A stretch of 64,000 nt of DNA from Sulfitobacter delicatus (GCF_900102535.1 NZ_FNBP01000004.1:1-64000); one strand, 5' to 3'. Positions 37,849-48,402 are shown, counted from the first letter of the stretch. Notes: generated from the sequence alone by a model not told the origin. Made by a program: numbers and translations.

Positions 37849-38660
37849 CACATGCCTCCGGGCATTAGGGGATTGGCGAGAAGGTCGCGCGTCGCTTGTT
37901 CGACGTCCTCCTGCCGCATCAGGCTTTCGCCGATCAGAAAGCACCGTGCGCCGTAGATCGCCATATCTGCGAGGTCGGAGGGGGTATTCAAACCGGACTC
38001 GCAAACCAGCATCCGGTCTGGCGGGACCGCTTCGGACAGTTGACGTGTTACGTCAAGAGAGGTCTCGAAGGTATTGAGGTTGCGGTTATTAATCCCGATC
38101 ATACGGCTCTTGAGCTTCTCGGCTCGTGTCAGTTCTTCGGCGTCATGGACCTCGATCAGCACATCCATATCCCAGTCATGTGCGGCTTGTTCCAACTCGG
38201 CGGCCTGTGCGTCTGAGACGGAAGCCATGATGATGAGGATACAATCCGCCCCGAGCGCGCGGGCTTCTGCGACCTGATAGGGGTCGTAGAGAAAATCTTT
38301 GCGCAGGACGGGCAGATCACAGGCGGCGCGGGCTTCGACGAGGAATTCTTTCGCGCCTTGGAAACTGGGTGTGTCGGTTAGGACTGACAGACAGGTCGCG
38401 CCACCGGCGGCATAGGCCTGGGCCAAGGCGGCGGGGGCGAAGTCTTCGCGGATCAGGCCTTTGGACGGGCTCGCCTTTTTGATCTCGGCGATGAGGCCGT
38501 AGCCTTCGCGGGAGGCCTCGTGCAAGCGTTCTGCGAAGTGCCGAACAGGGGAGGCATTGCGCGCGGCGGCCTCAACCTCGGCCAGTGGCCGTTCGGCCTT
38601 GGCAGCGGCGATCTCTTCGAGTTTGTAGGTCTTGATCTTGTCCAGAATGGTGGCGGTCAT
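37848..38660 (-). CDS. trpC: Indole-3-glycerol phosphate synthase
   Basis: 270 residues from the ATG at 38660 ([13 protein letters not shown]). It closes the indole ring in tryptophan synthesis. Signatures are [53 protein letters not shown] and [11 protein letters not shown]. It starts 7 bases after ung and ends overlapping moaC. Confidence 0.96.
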   Translation of the reverse strand: MTATILDKIKTYKLEEIAAAKAERPLAEVEAAARNASPVRHFAERLHEASREGYGLIAEIKKASPSKGLIREDFAPAALAQAYAAGGATCLSVLTDTPSFQGAKEFLVEARAACDLPVLRKDFLYDPYQVAEARALGADCILIIMASVSDAQAAELEQAAHDWDMDVLIEVHDAEELTRAEKLKSRMIGINNRNLNTFETSLDVTRQLSEAVPPDRMLVCESGLNTPSDLADMAIYGARCFLIGESLMRQEDVEQATRDLLANPLMPGGM

Positions 38661-38667
38661 GGCATCC

Positions 38668-39327
38668 TCACGGCTTTGTCCATTGTATGGCGGGCTTGCC
38701 TTGGCGCTGCAACCAGTCATTGACCCGGCTGAAGGGGCGTGTCCCGAAGAAGCCGCGATGGGCTGAGAGCGGTGACGGGTGCGGCGTTTCGATCTTGAGG
38801 TTTTGGTGCGGATCAACGCTGCGCGCAGCTTTTTGCGCGTGAGCCCCCCAAAGCAGATAGGCGCGGGGGCGGTCTGAAAGGCGCGCGAGCACATCGCGGG
38901 TTAGGTTTTGCCAGCCGAGTTTGGCATGGCCATTGGCTTGGCCTGCCGGGACGGTGAGCACGTTGTTCAGCAACAGAACCCCTTGGTCGGCCCAAAAGCG
39001 GAGGTCGGCATTGTCTGGGGCAGAGCCAAGATCAGACTGTAACTCTTTGTAAATATTAGCCAATGATCGGGGTAGGGGCCGGGTGTCAGGCTCGGCGGAG
39101 AAGGCAAAGCCATGGGCATGACCGGGGGTCGGATAGGGGTCTTGGCCGAGGATCACGACTTCTACAGCATCAGGTTGAAGCCGTTCCAAGGCGGCAAATC
39201 TCTGTGGCGCGGGCGGGAGGATTTGGCGCGGATCATCGGCCAAGGCTTGGGCGATCCGGGGCCAGTCATCTGTAAAGAACGGAAGCGTGCCCCAAGCGCC
39301 GAGCGTAGCAGTCGGGTCGTCCGTCAT
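38668..39327 (-). CDS. ung: Uracil-DNA glycosylase
   Basis: 219 residues. The water-activating loop [29 protein letters not shown] and the DNA-intercalating [18 protein letters not shown] are all intact, so this is an active family-1 enzyme that removes uracil from DNA. It overlaps the trpD stop by 4 bases and precedes trpC by 7, so a repair gene sits inside the trp operon. Confidence 0.95.
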   Translation of the reverse strand: MTDDPTATLGAWGTLPFFTDDWPRIAQALADDPRQILPPAPQRFAALERLQPDAVEVVILGQDPYPTPGHAHGFAFSAEPDTRPLPRSLANIYKELQSDLGSAPDNADLRFWADQGVLLLNNVLTVPAGQANGHAKLGWQNLTRDVLARLSDRPRAYLLWGAHAQKAARSVDPHQNLKIETPHPSPLSAHRGFFGTRPFSRVNDWLQRQGKPAIQWTKP

Positions 39328-40340
39328 TTCTCGTGGCTGATCCGCGCCACGGCTTCGATCTTTGCCCGCGCGGCACCGCTGTCGATGCTTTCGCGGGCCA
39401 TCTCGACACCGGCCTTCAGGTCGGGCGCGGCATCTGCCACCACAAGAGCAGCCGCAGCGTTTAGGAGGACCGCGTCGCGATAACCGGAGGGAGCACCGTC
39501 GAGCAGAGCCTTGAAATGCTTTGTGTTTTCTTCGGGCGCGCCGCCTGCGATTGCCTCGAATGGGTGTTCGGGAAGCCCGGCATCTTCGGGATGCAACTCG
39601 CGCAGATTGACGACACCGTCTTCCAGGGCGGCAATCCAGCTCACCCCGGTGATCGTCAGCTCGTCCGTACCGTCAGAGCCATGCACCAGCCATGCTTTCT
39701 CGGAGCCCAATTGCTTGAGCGTAAGTGCCATGGGCTCGATCAGATCGCGGGTATAGGCGCCTGTCAGTTGGCGTTTCACTCCGGCAGGGTTGGTCAGCGG
39801 TCCGAGGATGTTAAAGATTGTGCGTGTGCCCAGCTCGGACCGTGTCGGCATCACATGAGCTACGGCGGGGTGGTGCATGGGGGCCATCATGAAGCCGATA
39901 CCGGCCTCAGCCAATTCACGCTCTACCACGGCGGGGCCGACCATCACGTCGATGCCCAATTGCGTCAGCGCGTCCGATGCGCCGGATTTCGAACTCAGGT
40001 TGCGGTTGCCGTGTTTGGCCACCACCGTCCCGGCGCCCGCGACCACAAAGGCCGCAGCGGTTGAGATGTTGAGCGTGCCTTTGCCATCGCCGCCCGTGCC
40101 GACAATGTCGATCGCCCCGTCGGGCGCGTGCACCGCATTGCATTTGCCGCGCATAACTTGGGCTGCAGCGGCATATTCCGTGACCGTCTCGCCCCGCGTG
40201 CGCAGCGCCATGAGAAAGCCGCCGATCTGGCTGGGCGTGGCTTCTCCGTCAAAAAGGATCTCAAAAGCCTCAATCGCTTGCGCGGAGGTCAGCGGCCCAT
40301 TGGCCGCGGCATCCAGCAGGGGTTTCAATGCGCTACTCAT
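39324..40340 (-). CDS. trpD: Anthranilate phosphoribosyltransferase
   Basis: 338 residues. It adds PRPP to anthranilate. The PRPP-binding motif [19 protein letters not shown] and [21 protein letters not shown] are diagnostic. It overlaps trpG (ATGA) and ung (ATGA) by 4 bases each. Confidence 0.96.
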   Translation of the reverse strand: MSSALKPLLDAAANGPLTSAQAIEAFEILFDGEATPSQIGGFLMALRTRGETVTEYAAAAQVMRGKCNAVHAPDGAIDIVGTGGDGKGTLNISTAAAFVVAGAGTVVAKHGNRNLSSKSGASDALTQLGIDVMVGPAVVERELAEAGIGFMMAPMHHPAVAHVMPTRSELGTRTIFNILGPLTNPAGVKRQLTGAYTRDLIEPMALTLKQLGSEKAWLVHGSDGTDELTITGVSWIAALEDGVVNLRELHPEDAGLPEHPFEAIAGGAPEENTKHFKALLDGAPSGYRDAVLLNAAAALVVADAAPDLKAGVEMARESIDSGAARAKIEAVARISHEK

Positions 40341-40918
40341 GCCGGGACCTTCATTTCGTTCAGGAAGTTTTGCAGCAGGGCGTGGCCATGCTCGGAACGG
40401 ATCGATTCAGGGTGAAACTGCACGCCGTGCAAGGGCAGTTCGCGGTGTTGCAGCCCCATGATCGTGCCGTCTTCCAGTTCTGCCGTGATCTCTAGGCAAT
40501 CAGGCAGGCTTGCGCGTTCCACCACCAGCGAGTGGTAGCGCGTCGCCCCGAAAGGCGAAGGCAGACCGGCAAAAACACCGCGCCCCTTATGCTGCATCTG
40601 GCCTAGCTTGCCATGCACGATGTCATCTGCACGTACGACCTTGCCACCAAAGGCTTGCCCAAGCGTTTGGTGGCCCAAGCAAACGCCGAGCAGCGGCAGG
40701 CGCGCTTCGGCGGCGGCGTGGGTGAGCTCGAGGCAAATCCCCGCCTGATCCGGGTCACAGGGGCCGGGAGACAGCAGGATGCCCGCCGGGTTCATCGCCA
40801 TCGCATCGGCTACGCTCAGCGCGTCATTGCGGTGCACCTGCACATCTGCGCCAAGACTCCCGAGATAGTGCACAAGGTTGTAAGTAAAGCTGTCGTAGTT
40901 ATCGATAAGCAGCAGCAA
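40337..40918 (-). CDS. trpG: Anthranilate synthase glutamine amidotransferase subunit
   Basis: 193 residues if the TTG at 40918 is used, which matches the conserved N-terminus ([20 protein letters not shown]). An ATG at 40987 would add 23 non-conserved residues. Catalytic Cys is in [18 protein letters not shown], with the His/Glu pair in [14 protein letters not shown]. It supplies ammonia to TrpE, whose gene is about 3 kb away on the same strand rather than adjacent. Oppositely oriented genes lie between. Confidence 0.92.
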   Translation of the reverse strand: MLLLIDNYDSFTYNLVHYLGSLGADVQVHRNDALSVADAMAMNPAGILLSPGPCDPDQAGICLELTHAAAEARLPLLGVCLGHQTLGQAFGGKVVRADDIVHGKLGQMQHKGRGVFAGLPSPFGATRYHSLVVERASLPDCLEITAELEDGTIMGLQHRELPLHGVQFHPESIRSEHGHALLQNFLNEMKVPA

Positions 40919-41086
40919 GGGGCAGCCATTTCTTGTATTAGGACTGGAGAAACCCCGCCGGAGCGCGGTATAGGTTTGGGCATACATGTTCAGGCTTGGA
41001 CCCTATCGTCAAGAGTGCGGGCCAAGGCAATTGAGGGAAACGCCACGGCCTTTTGGCCCAAGGCGCAGGCAGCAGGAGTAAGGGAC

Positions 41087-42715
41087 ATGGCACGCGGATT
41101 TCTAAGCGGGCTGATCTGGGGCGGTGTGGCGAGCATTGGCGTGGTCAGCGCGGTGTCGCTGATGATGCCGCTGCCGCTGCCGCCGCAGGTGGGCGACGCG
41201 GCGCCCGGTTCCGGCCCGGCGCCGGCGCGGATACGCCTGACCGATGTGGCCGAGCAGGACCGTTTGCCCGAGACCCCGCCTGCCTCCAATCGTGCGGTCC
41301 CTCGGGCTGATGCGCCTGAGCAAGATGACCTTGCTGCCGTTGACGCTGATGCCCAGACTTCTGCTGGTCTGCCCGAAACCGGCGGTGCCGAAGGGCTGAG
41401 CACGCCCGCCGATCCTGTGAGCGACAGCCCGGCGCAGCCCGGTGGGGAAGAGCCCGTTTTGCCCAACCCGCAAGCTGTGGCTCCGGCCACGCCCGAGCCC
41501 GCGGATGAGCTGTCCATCAGCACCGAACCCGCACAGCCTCCCGCCCCCGAGATCGCTGCGGTTGAGGGCGCCTTTGATGCGCCCGCAGGGATGGAAGCGC
41601 CGATGGTTGTAGAGGATGAGGCGATCACCCTGCCTGCGCAGGAGGAAGTTCCTGAGGAAATCGCAACTTCCGTCGCCGAACTGGAACAGCCTGAGGTCGA
41701 GACAAGTTCTGGTTTGACAGATGACGAAGAGGCCACGGCGGAAGTCGAGGTGGATGTCGAAGCAGATGTCGACATTGAACCGGCTCCCGAAACCGCGCTG
41801 CGCCCGCCGTCGGAAGAGACCCTTGCGGAAGAGGGTGTGTCCGAGGAAGGGGGCGAGAATCCTGAGGCTACAGATGCTGGGCCTGAGGCTGTGACGACAG
41901 GCCCTACCATCGGTACGCCTGCGATCAGCCTGACCGAGCGTGACAGCGGTGTGGTCATCAACCGCCCCGGCGCGGCTGAGGTTGAGGAAGAAAGCACAGA
42001 GGTCGTCACTCCGGACACGCCGGTGGATACACGGCCCGTCGTCACCAATAGCGTTCCTGTAGAGGTGGCCGACGGCAAGCCGCTGATGGGAATCGTCCTC
42101 ATCGACGATGGCAGCACCGTTATCACAGGGGACGCGGGCCTCGCCGCACTGCGCAGCTTTCCCTATCCGCTGAGCTTTGCAGTCGACACCAGCCTGCCAG
42201 ACCTGTCCGAGCGTATCGCGACCTATCGCGGGGCAGGGTTCGAGGTGCTGGCGATGGTCGACTTACCTGAGGGCGCCCAGCCGAGCGATGCCGAGACCAC
42301 CTTTGCCGCGACGCTGGACCGGATCGATGGTGTGGTCGGCGTTTTGGAGGGCACCGAAAGCGGCTTTCAGGACAGCCGGGCCGTGGCCGATCAGGTGACA
42401 GATATTCTTCAGCTCTCAGGTCTTGGCCTGGTGACGCAGGACAAAGGGCTCAACACGATGCCCAAGCTTGCGCGCAAAGATGGTGTGCCCGCCGATCCGG
42501 TGTTTCGTGATTTCGACAGCAAGGGCCAGACTGCGCGGGTGATCCGGCGTTTTCTGGACCAAGCCGCCTTCAAAGCCGGGCAGGAGGGCGCGGTCATTAT
42601 GCTAGGCCGTCTGCGGCCCGACACAGTTTCGGCCTTGCTGCTTTGGGGTCTGCAGGATCGGGCCAACGATGTGGCCCTCGTGCCAATCTCACAAGTGTTG
42701 CTGCGCGAGGAATAG
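41087..42715 (+). CDS. Divergent polysaccharide deacetylase-family protein with a long acidic linker
   Basis: 542 residues from the ATG at 41087, preceded by AGGAG. An N-terminal membrane anchor (about 5-24) is followed by roughly 280 residues of Pro/Glu/Asp/Ala-rich low-complexity sequence, including an EVEVDVEADVDIEPAPE stretch. The globular domain starts at about residue 330 (PLMGIVLIDDGSTV) and continues through AMVDLPEGAQPS to the end. The divergent deacetylase family has a NodB-like fold and is found near peptidoglycan-hydrolase genes. The substrate is unknown, and the disordered spacer suggests a domain held away from the inner membrane. Confidence 0.8.
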   Translation: MARGFLSGLIWGGVASIGVVSAVSLMMPLPLPPQVGDAAPGSGPAPARIRLTDVAEQDRLPETPPASNRAVPRADAPEQDDLAAVDADAQTSAGLPETGGAEGLSTPADPVSDSPAQPGGEEPVLPNPQAVAPATPEPADELSISTEPAQPPAPEIAAVEGAFDAPAGMEAPMVVEDEAITLPAQEEVPEEIATSVAELEQPEVETSSGLTDDEEATAEVEVDVEADVDIEPAPETALRPPSEETLAEEGVSEEGGENPEATDAGPEAVTTGPTIGTPAISLTERDSGVVINRPGAAEVEEESTEVVTPDTPVDTRPVVTNSVPVEVADGKPLMGIVLIDDGSTVITGDAGLAALRSFPYPLSFAVDTSLPDLSERIATYRGAGFEVLAMVDLPEGAQPSDAETTFAATLDRIDGVVGVLEGTESGFQDSRAVADQVTDILQLSGLGLVTQDKGLNTMPKLARKDGVPADPVFRDFDSKGQTARVIRRFLDQAAFKAGQEGAVIMLGRLRPDTVSALLLWGLQDRANDVALVPISQVLLREE

Positions 42716-42722
42716 GCTCGGC

Positions 42723-43763
42723 TTAGATGATCTCATCTTCGTCAAAGAGCGGGTCTTCTTCCAATTGGCTGACCAATTCGTCCACCGTAGCCTCAGCCGC
42801 ACGGGGGCCGAGCTTGGCAAGGTGAAAGACCGCATCGCCTTCGTTCACGACCGGCAACATGGCGCGGCCGATCAAGATGCCCGGCGCGTCGGCCAGCAGT
42901 TCGGCCTCTTCCTTGCCAAAGGGGTCGGACACGATGGCCAGCAGATCGCCCTCGGCGACGGTTTCGCCTTCGGCCCGGAAGGTCCGCAGCAACCCACCCG
43001 CCGGGGCGCGGAGCCAATGGGACGCGGTGCAGATATAGGGCGCGGACCGCGCGCGGGCGATACCCTTGGCGGGCAGCATGTCTTGCCCGCGCATCACTCG
43101 CAAGATGCCAGCAAGACCCGCCCGCACGGCCATTTCATCAAAGCGCAGCCCTTCGCCCGCCTCGTAAAGCAGGATCGGCGTGCCTTCGCGGGCTGCCACA
43201 GCCCGCAGCGAGCCATCGCGCAGGGGTGAGGTCAGCACTACCGGCGCGCCGAAATCCAGCGCCATTTTCTGGGTGACTTTATCCGCCGGAGAAACCCGCA
43301 CCTGAGGCAAATTGGTGCGGTGGATCGCCGCTGAATGAAGATCTACGCCTAAGTCACAGCGCAAGACGACCTCTTGCAAAAAGATATGGGCCAGCCGCGC
43401 GCCAAGGCTGCCCGAAGATGAGCCGGGAAAACAGCGGTTCAGGTCGCGGCGGTCCGGCAGGTAGCGCGAGCGGTTCAGAAAGCCAAAGGAGTTCACCACC
43501 GGCACCACGATCAGCGTGCCGCGCAGGGCGCTGAGCTGCGGGGCGCGGAGTAGACGGCGTAGAATCTCGACGCCGATGACCTCATCGCCATGCACGGCTG
43601 CCGACACGAACATCGTGGGCCCTGGTCGCTTACCGTGGAAAATCTCAAGCGACAGATGCACCGGCGTATGATCCGGCAGGATCGAGACGGGCAAATCAAC
43701 GGCGAGGCTGCTGCCGGGGGCGACGGAATGCCCCGCAATCTGAAAGGGGGCGCGGGGGGGCAT
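42723..43763 (-). CDS. Succinylglutamate desuccinylase/aspartoacylase-family zinc carboxypeptidase-like protein
   Basis: 346 residues. The zinc site is visible as AAVHGDEVIGVEILRR and DLHSAAIHRT, with DLNRCFPGSSSG between them. The C-terminal part has a biotinyl-lipoyl-like beta domain (PAGGLLRTFRAEGETVAEGD) common to this subgroup. It probably hydrolyses an N-acyl amino acid or a related amide. It begins 2 bases after trpE and is likely co-transcribed, though no link with tryptophan synthesis is known to me. Confidence 0.85.
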   Translation of the reverse strand: MPPRAPFQIAGHSVAPGSSLAVDLPVSILPDHTPVHLSLEIFHGKRPGPTMFVSAAVHGDEVIGVEILRRLLRAPQLSALRGTLIVVPVVNSFGFLNRSRYLPDRRDLNRCFPGSSSGSLGARLAHIFLQEVVLRCDLGVDLHSAAIHRTNLPQVRVSPADKVTQKMALDFGAPVVLTSPLRDGSLRAVAAREGTPILLYEAGEGLRFDEMAVRAGLAGILRVMRGQDMLPAKGIARARSAPYICTASHWLRAPAGGLLRTFRAEGETVAEGDLLAIVSDPFGKEEAELLADAPGILIGRAMLPVVNEGDAVFHLAKLGPRAAEATVDELVSQLEEDPLFDEDEII

Positions 43764-43765
43764 GG

Positions 43766-45277
43766 TCAGCTGTTTCCTTTACCGCCAAAGCGGGCTGCAT
43801 CGGCCGCCGCCCGGCGGATCGCGCCGGATTTATGCACGGTTTCCATGAACTCAGCCTCCGGGTCGCTGTCATAGACCACGCCGCCGCCAGCTTGGATGTA
43901 GAGCGTTTCGTCCTTCACCACGGCGGTCCGCAGGGCGATGCACATGTCCATGTCGCCGCCTGCGCTGAAATAGCCCACGCCGCCGCCATAGACGCCTCGT
44001 TTTTCCGGCTCCAACTCGTCGATGATCTCCATCGCACGCACCTTTGGCGCGCCCGAGACGGTGCCCGCGGGCATCCCGGCAAAGAAGGCGTCAAGCGCGT
44101 CGCAGCCTTCTTTCAACTCGCCCACCACGTTAGAGACGATGTGCATGACATGGCTGTAGCGCTCGACGATGAACTCTTCGGTCGGGCGCACGGTGCCGAT
44201 CTTAGCCACACGGCCCACGTCGTTGCGGCCCAGATCGAGCAGCATGAGGTGTTCGGCCAATTCCTTCGGATCGCTGAGCAGGTCAGCCTCAAGCGCGCGG
44301 TCTTCTTCTGGCGTCGCGCCGCGTTTGCGGGTGCCGGCGATCGGGCGGATGGTGACCTCATTGCCGAAGACCCGCACGAGGATCTCGGGCGAGGCGCCGA
44401 CGACATGAAAGCCGCCGAAGTTGAAGTAGAACATGAACGGCGACGGGTTCGTGCGCCGCAGGCTTCGGTAGAGCGCGAAGGGCGGTTGCGTGAACCCCTG
44501 CGCCCAGCGTTGGCTCGGCACCACCTGAAAAATGTCGCCCGCCACGATATAGTCACGCGCTTTCTCGACCGCCGCTTTATAGCCCTCATGGGTGAAATTA
44601 CTCACCGGGTCCGGCAGGTCTGCAGCTTGCCCAATCTCACGCGAGGTCTGCGGCATGGCGCGTTCCAGATCGCGCACCGCGTCCATCACGCGCTCAGCGG
44701 CCTGCGCATAGGCGGCGCGGGCGGATTGTCCGTCAGACACCCAAGCGGGCGAGACGATGGTGACTTCGCCCTTCACCCCGTCCAGCACCGCCACGACCGA
44801 GGGGCGCAGCATCAGCGCGTCAGGCAGGCCCAGCGGGTCGGGGTTCACATTCGGCAGATGTTCCACCAGCCGGATCATGTCATAGCCGAGGTAGCCAAAC
44901 AGACCAGCGGCGGCTTGGGGCAGATCGTCTGGCAGGGTAATGCGCGATTCAGCGATCACCTCGCGCAGCCAGTCGAGCGGATTGCCCGCCATATCCTCAA
45001 AGGCATCCGCGTCATAGCGGGCCGAGCGGTTCAGCGCCGCTGTCTCACCCCGGCAGCGCCAGATCAGGTCGGGCTTCATACCGATGATTGAATAGCGGCC
45101 CCGCACGTCACCACCGGTGACCGATTCCAGCACAAAGGCGTTTTCGCCATCCCCGGTCAATTTGAGCATCAGCGACACCGGCGTGTCGAGGTCAGCGGCC
45201 AGCCTTGTGTAGACGATCTGGTTTTCACCCGCGTCATAGGCGCGGGCGAAGCTGTCGAAATCCGGTGTCAGAGCCAT
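43766..45277 (-). CDS. trpE: Anthranilate synthase component I
   Basis: 503 residues. It converts chorismate plus ammonia to anthranilate. The chorismate-binding core has PIAGTRKRGATPEEDRALE, LLDLGRNDVGRVAKIG and PAGTVSGAPKVRAMEII. The feedback-inhibition region near the N-terminus includes VLESVTGGD. It starts 11 bases after the ppiD-like gene, so it has no room for its own leader or attenuator. Confidence 0.95.
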   Translation of the reverse strand: MALTPDFDSFARAYDAGENQIVYTRLAADLDTPVSLMLKLTGDGENAFVLESVTGGDVRGRYSIIGMKPDLIWRCRGETAALNRSARYDADAFEDMAGNPLDWLREVIAESRITLPDDLPQAAAGLFGYLGYDMIRLVEHLPNVNPDPLGLPDALMLRPSVVAVLDGVKGEVTIVSPAWVSDGQSARAAYAQAAERVMDAVRDLERAMPQTSREIGQAADLPDPVSNFTHEGYKAAVEKARDYIVAGDIFQVVPSQRWAQGFTQPPFALYRSLRRTNPSPFMFYFNFGGFHVVGASPEILVRVFGNEVTIRPIAGTRKRGATPEEDRALEADLLSDPKELAEHLMLLDLGRNDVGRVAKIGTVRPTEEFIVERYSHVMHIVSNVVGELKEGCDALDAFFAGMPAGTVSGAPKVRAMEIIDELEPEKRGVYGGGVGYFSAGGDMDMCIALRTAVVKDETLYIQAGGGVVYDSDPEAEFMETVHKSGAIRRAAADAARFGGKGNS

Positions 45278-45288
45278 GGGCGTGCCTA

Positions 45289-47133
45289 TCAGGGGAAGTT
45301 CACATGCACGGCTTGCACCGCACGTTGGTCGATCTGCGGCGCGGTACGGCGCATGACCGCATCGCTGTAGATGCTAAAGAGGTCCTCAGCCAGCGCTTGG
45401 TCCAACTGGTCAGACAGACGCGCCATCAGCGCTTCGGTCTCATCGCTCTCACCCGCAGGGGTGACGCTGTCGAGGCGCAGGACGACGACGTGATCCTCGG
45501 CGGGCAGAACAGCCACGCCGCCTTCTTCGAGGTCAAAGACCTGATCCATAAAACCTTCGGGCGTGCCGTCGACATAGGCACCGCGGGTCATGTTTTCGCC
45601 AATCTGCGGCTCAAGGCCTGCGGCTTCAAAGCCACCTTCTTGGGCCAGTTCAGCGGTCAGTGTCGAAGTCTTCTCGGTGAGACCGTCCACGATCTGCGCA
45701 TTGCGCCATGCGGTTTCGACCTCGGCGCGGGCGGCGTCAAAGGGGTTGGGGCGCTCGGGCTTGGTCTCGTCCAGACGCATGGCAAAGATGCCGCCGTCTT
45801 CAAGCTGGTCGATTTGTGGGAAGTCGTTTTCGCTCAGCGACGCGGCGGCCTGTCGGAAGGCGCCATAGGCGGCGATGCCTTCGCTGCTGTCTTCGGTCCA
45901 GTCGATCGTGCCCAAACGCATTTTGGTTTCTTCGGCGAGGTTCTCCAGCGTGGCGCCGCCTGCAAGCTGGTCGTCAATCTCCTGCGCGCGGGCCTCCACA
46001 GCGCGGGTGGCGCGGGAGATGGCGAGGGTTTCTTCCAGCACTACACGGGCTTCTTCGAACGGCACGTTTTGCGCGGGCAGCACGGCGTTCACACGGAAGA
46101 GCGCCGGGCCAAGCGAGGTGGGCAGGGGGCCGACGATGTCGCCCGTTTCAGCGGCAAAGACCGCGTCGCCTGCCGCATCGAGATCGGATTTCGCCACATC
46201 GCCCATGTCGACGTCCTGCAATGCCAGACCGCGCTCTTCGACCAAGGCTTCGAAAGTCGTGCCTTCGACTTCGAGCGCGGCAGCGGCCTGATCGGCGGCT
46301 TCTTCATTGGCAAAGACCAAACGCTCAACAAGACGACGCTCGGGTTGATCATACTCATCGCTACGGGCCTCATACTCGGCGCGCAGTTCTTCTTCGGGCA
46401 CTTCGACTTCGTCCAGCAAGTCTTCGGGCGAGAGCCACGCGTAGGTGATGCTTTTGCTCGACGGCAGCATGAAGTCGTCCTGATTGGCCTCATAATAGGC
46501 TTTCAACTCTTCCTCGGCGGGCTCGGGCAAAGGCGCGTCGAGGTTGTCGGCATCGAGCCGAGCCCATGTGAAGCTGCGCGCTTCGCTGACGTAATCAACC
46601 AGTGTGCGGGCATATGTGTCGGGCATCGACACACCGCCCAGAACGGCGCGTTGCAGCAGGCCGCGGGCGGCCTCTTCGCGCAGGGAGGTTTCAAACTCCG
46701 CCTCGCTCATGCCGCTTTGCTGGAGGGCGAAACGATAGCCTTCGCGGTCAAACTTGCCGTCGATGCCTTGGAACGAGGAGATCGCCATGACTTCATCGCG
46801 CAGGGTCGCGTCGCCGATGGACAGGCCCATCTCATCGGCCTCATTGTCGAGCGCGCGGTTGCGCACGATACGCTGCAACACGGCGCGGTCGAGGCCCATT
46901 TCCTGTGCGCGGGCGAAGGACAGGCTTTCACCCGTCTGCGCCTCAATGGCGCGGATTTCCTGCTGCAACTGGCGGGCGTATTGGTCGACCGAAATCGACT
47001 TGTCGCCCACACTGCCGATGCTGCGTAAATTGCCGCTCAGATTGATCGCGCCAAAGCCGCCGAGACCCAAGATCAGAAGGCCCATCAAGGCCCAAACGGC
47101 GGTTTTCGAAAAGCTGAAGCCTTTTTTGGCCAT
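45289..47133 (-). CDS. PpiD-like periplasmic folding chaperone (SurA N-terminal and rotamase domains)
   Basis: 614 residues. A basic N-terminus and one membrane span (about 12-30) anchor a large periplasmic part. A SurA-N-like helical domain (QYARQLQQEIRAIEAQTGESL) is followed by a parvulin-type rotamase region around residues 230-370, which is divergent, and a C-terminal helical part. The architecture matches PpiD, which assists outer-membrane protein folding. It heads a run with trpE and the aspartoacylase-like gene. Confidence 0.87.
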   Translation of the reverse strand: MAKKGFSFSKTAVWALMGLLILGLGGFGAINLSGNLRSIGSVGDKSISVDQYARQLQQEIRAIEAQTGESLSFARAQEMGLDRAVLQRIVRNRALDNEADEMGLSIGDATLRDEVMAISSFQGIDGKFDREGYRFALQQSGMSEAEFETSLREEAARGLLQRAVLGGVSMPDTYARTLVDYVSEARSFTWARLDADNLDAPLPEPAEEELKAYYEANQDDFMLPSSKSITYAWLSPEDLLDEVEVPEEELRAEYEARSDEYDQPERRLVERLVFANEEAADQAAAALEVEGTTFEALVEERGLALQDVDMGDVAKSDLDAAGDAVFAAETGDIVGPLPTSLGPALFRVNAVLPAQNVPFEEARVVLEETLAISRATRAVEARAQEIDDQLAGGATLENLAEETKMRLGTIDWTEDSSEGIAAYGAFRQAAASLSENDFPQIDQLEDGGIFAMRLDETKPERPNPFDAARAEVETAWRNAQIVDGLTEKTSTLTAELAQEGGFEAAGLEPQIGENMTRGAYVDGTPEGFMDQVFDLEEGGVAVLPAEDHVVVLRLDSVTPAGESDETEALMARLSDQLDQALAEDLFSIYSDAVMRRTAPQIDQRAVQAVHVNFP

Positions 47134-47163
47134 GACACGGTCCCTCGTTAATTTCGGACCTGT

Positions 47164-48345
47164 CTATGCGTTGCGTGGCAGGGCTGCAAGCCTGTCGAAA
47201 AGGGTGGTAAGACCGGCTGCGTCAAGGTTGGCAAAGGCGATGCGCAACTGGGCCGCGCCGCTGTTGTCGCCCTCGGGCGTGAACATCGTGCCGGGCAGTG
47301 ACAGCACGCCCGCATCGCGCACCAACTGCGGGGCGAGATCGGCAGATGAGATGTCAAACGGATGGCGCATATAGGCGAAATAGCCGCCCAGACCGAGCAA
47401 CTCCCAGCCCAGCGGTTCAAGCTTGGGCATCAGGTCAGAGATCGCCGCACGGCGGGCGAGGATCTCTTCGCGCTCTCCGGCGAGCCAAGGGCCGAGATTC
47501 TGCATGCCCCAGAGGGCACCATGCTGGCCGATTTGCGCGGGGCAGATTGCCACGGTGTCGAGGAATTTCTCGACCTCGGCCAGCCGCGCCTTGCTGGCGA
47601 TAAGCGCGCCGACGCGGTGGCCGGTGAGACGGTAGGCTTTGGAGAAGGAATAGAGGTGGATCAGCGTGTCGTGCCAATCCGGGTCGCTGAAGAGCGCATG
47701 GGGCGGGCCGGGGCGGCTGTGAAAGTCGCGGTAAGTTTCGTCCAAGATCAGCGCAATGCCGTGGCGGCGGGCGAGGTCGAAAAACGCTTGCACCAGCGCG
47801 GCGGGATATTCGACGCCCGTCGGGTTGTTTGGCGTAATCAGCGTGATGGCGCGGGTGCGCGGGGTGATCAGCGCCTCGGCGCGCGCGGGGTCTGGCAGCA
47901 TGTCAGCTTCGACCGGCAGGGGAACGGCAGCAACGCCGCTCATGTCGAGCCACATCTTGTGGTTGAAGTACCATGGCGTCGGCAGAATCACCTCGTCCCC
48001 TTCACCGCAAAGTGTCGCGATGGCGGCGGCGAAGGCTTGGTTGCAGCCCGAGGTAATGCAGACCTGTTCGTCAGTCACCACACCCGCATATTTCTCAGCC
48101 GTCTGCCGCGCCAGTTCGGCGCGCAGTTCGGGCAGGCCCAGCACCGGGCCATAGAGATGCGCTTCGTCATTGCTCAGCGTAACCTCGGCCATCGCCCGGC
48201 GCAGCGCTTCGGGGGGCGGATCGACCGGAGCGGCTTGGCTGACGTTGATCAGCGGGCGGTCGGGCGTGAAGGTCACGCCGTCAAGCCAGCGCCGCGCCTC
48301 CATCACCGGGGGGAAGAAGGTCGTGGCGGTGCGCGAAAGCGTCAT
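47164..48345 (-). CDS. Class I/II PLP-dependent aminotransferase
   Basis: 393 residues. The PLP Lys is in LYSFSKAYRLTGHRVGALI. NNPTGVEYP and the Asp of ILDETYRDF are the other conserved parts, and INVSQAAPVDPPPE is a typical start. The exact amino donor cannot be deduced; aspartate or aromatic aminotransferase activity is likely. It is followed by the PpiD-like gene after 30 bases, on the same strand. Confidence 0.87.
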   Translation of the reverse strand: MTLSRTATTFFPPVMEARRWLDGVTFTPDRPLINVSQAAPVDPPPEALRRAMAEVTLSNDEAHLYGPVLGLPELRAELARQTAEKYAGVVTDEQVCITSGCNQAFAAAIATLCGEGDEVILPTPWYFNHKMWLDMSGVAAVPLPVEADMLPDPARAEALITPRTRAITLITPNNPTGVEYPAALVQAFFDLARRHGIALILDETYRDFHSRPGPPHALFSDPDWHDTLIHLYSFSKAYRLTGHRVGALIASKARLAEVEKFLDTVAICPAQIGQHGALWGMQNLGPWLAGEREEILARRAAISDLMPKLEPLGWELLGLGGYFAYMRHPFDISSADLAPQLVRDAGVLSLPGTMFTPEGDNSGAAQLRIAFANLDAAGLTTLFDRLAALPRNA

Positions 48346-48402
48346 GGGGCAGTCCGGGATGAGAGGGCAGGTGGATATTTAAGGCTAAAAAGAGAGAGAC
48401 CG

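Noticed and set aside
45205..47028. 607-aa open frame on the plus strand opposite the PpiD-like gene and trpE start
   Set aside because: Shadow of two well-supported genes, with low-complexity Gly/Ala/His-rich translation.
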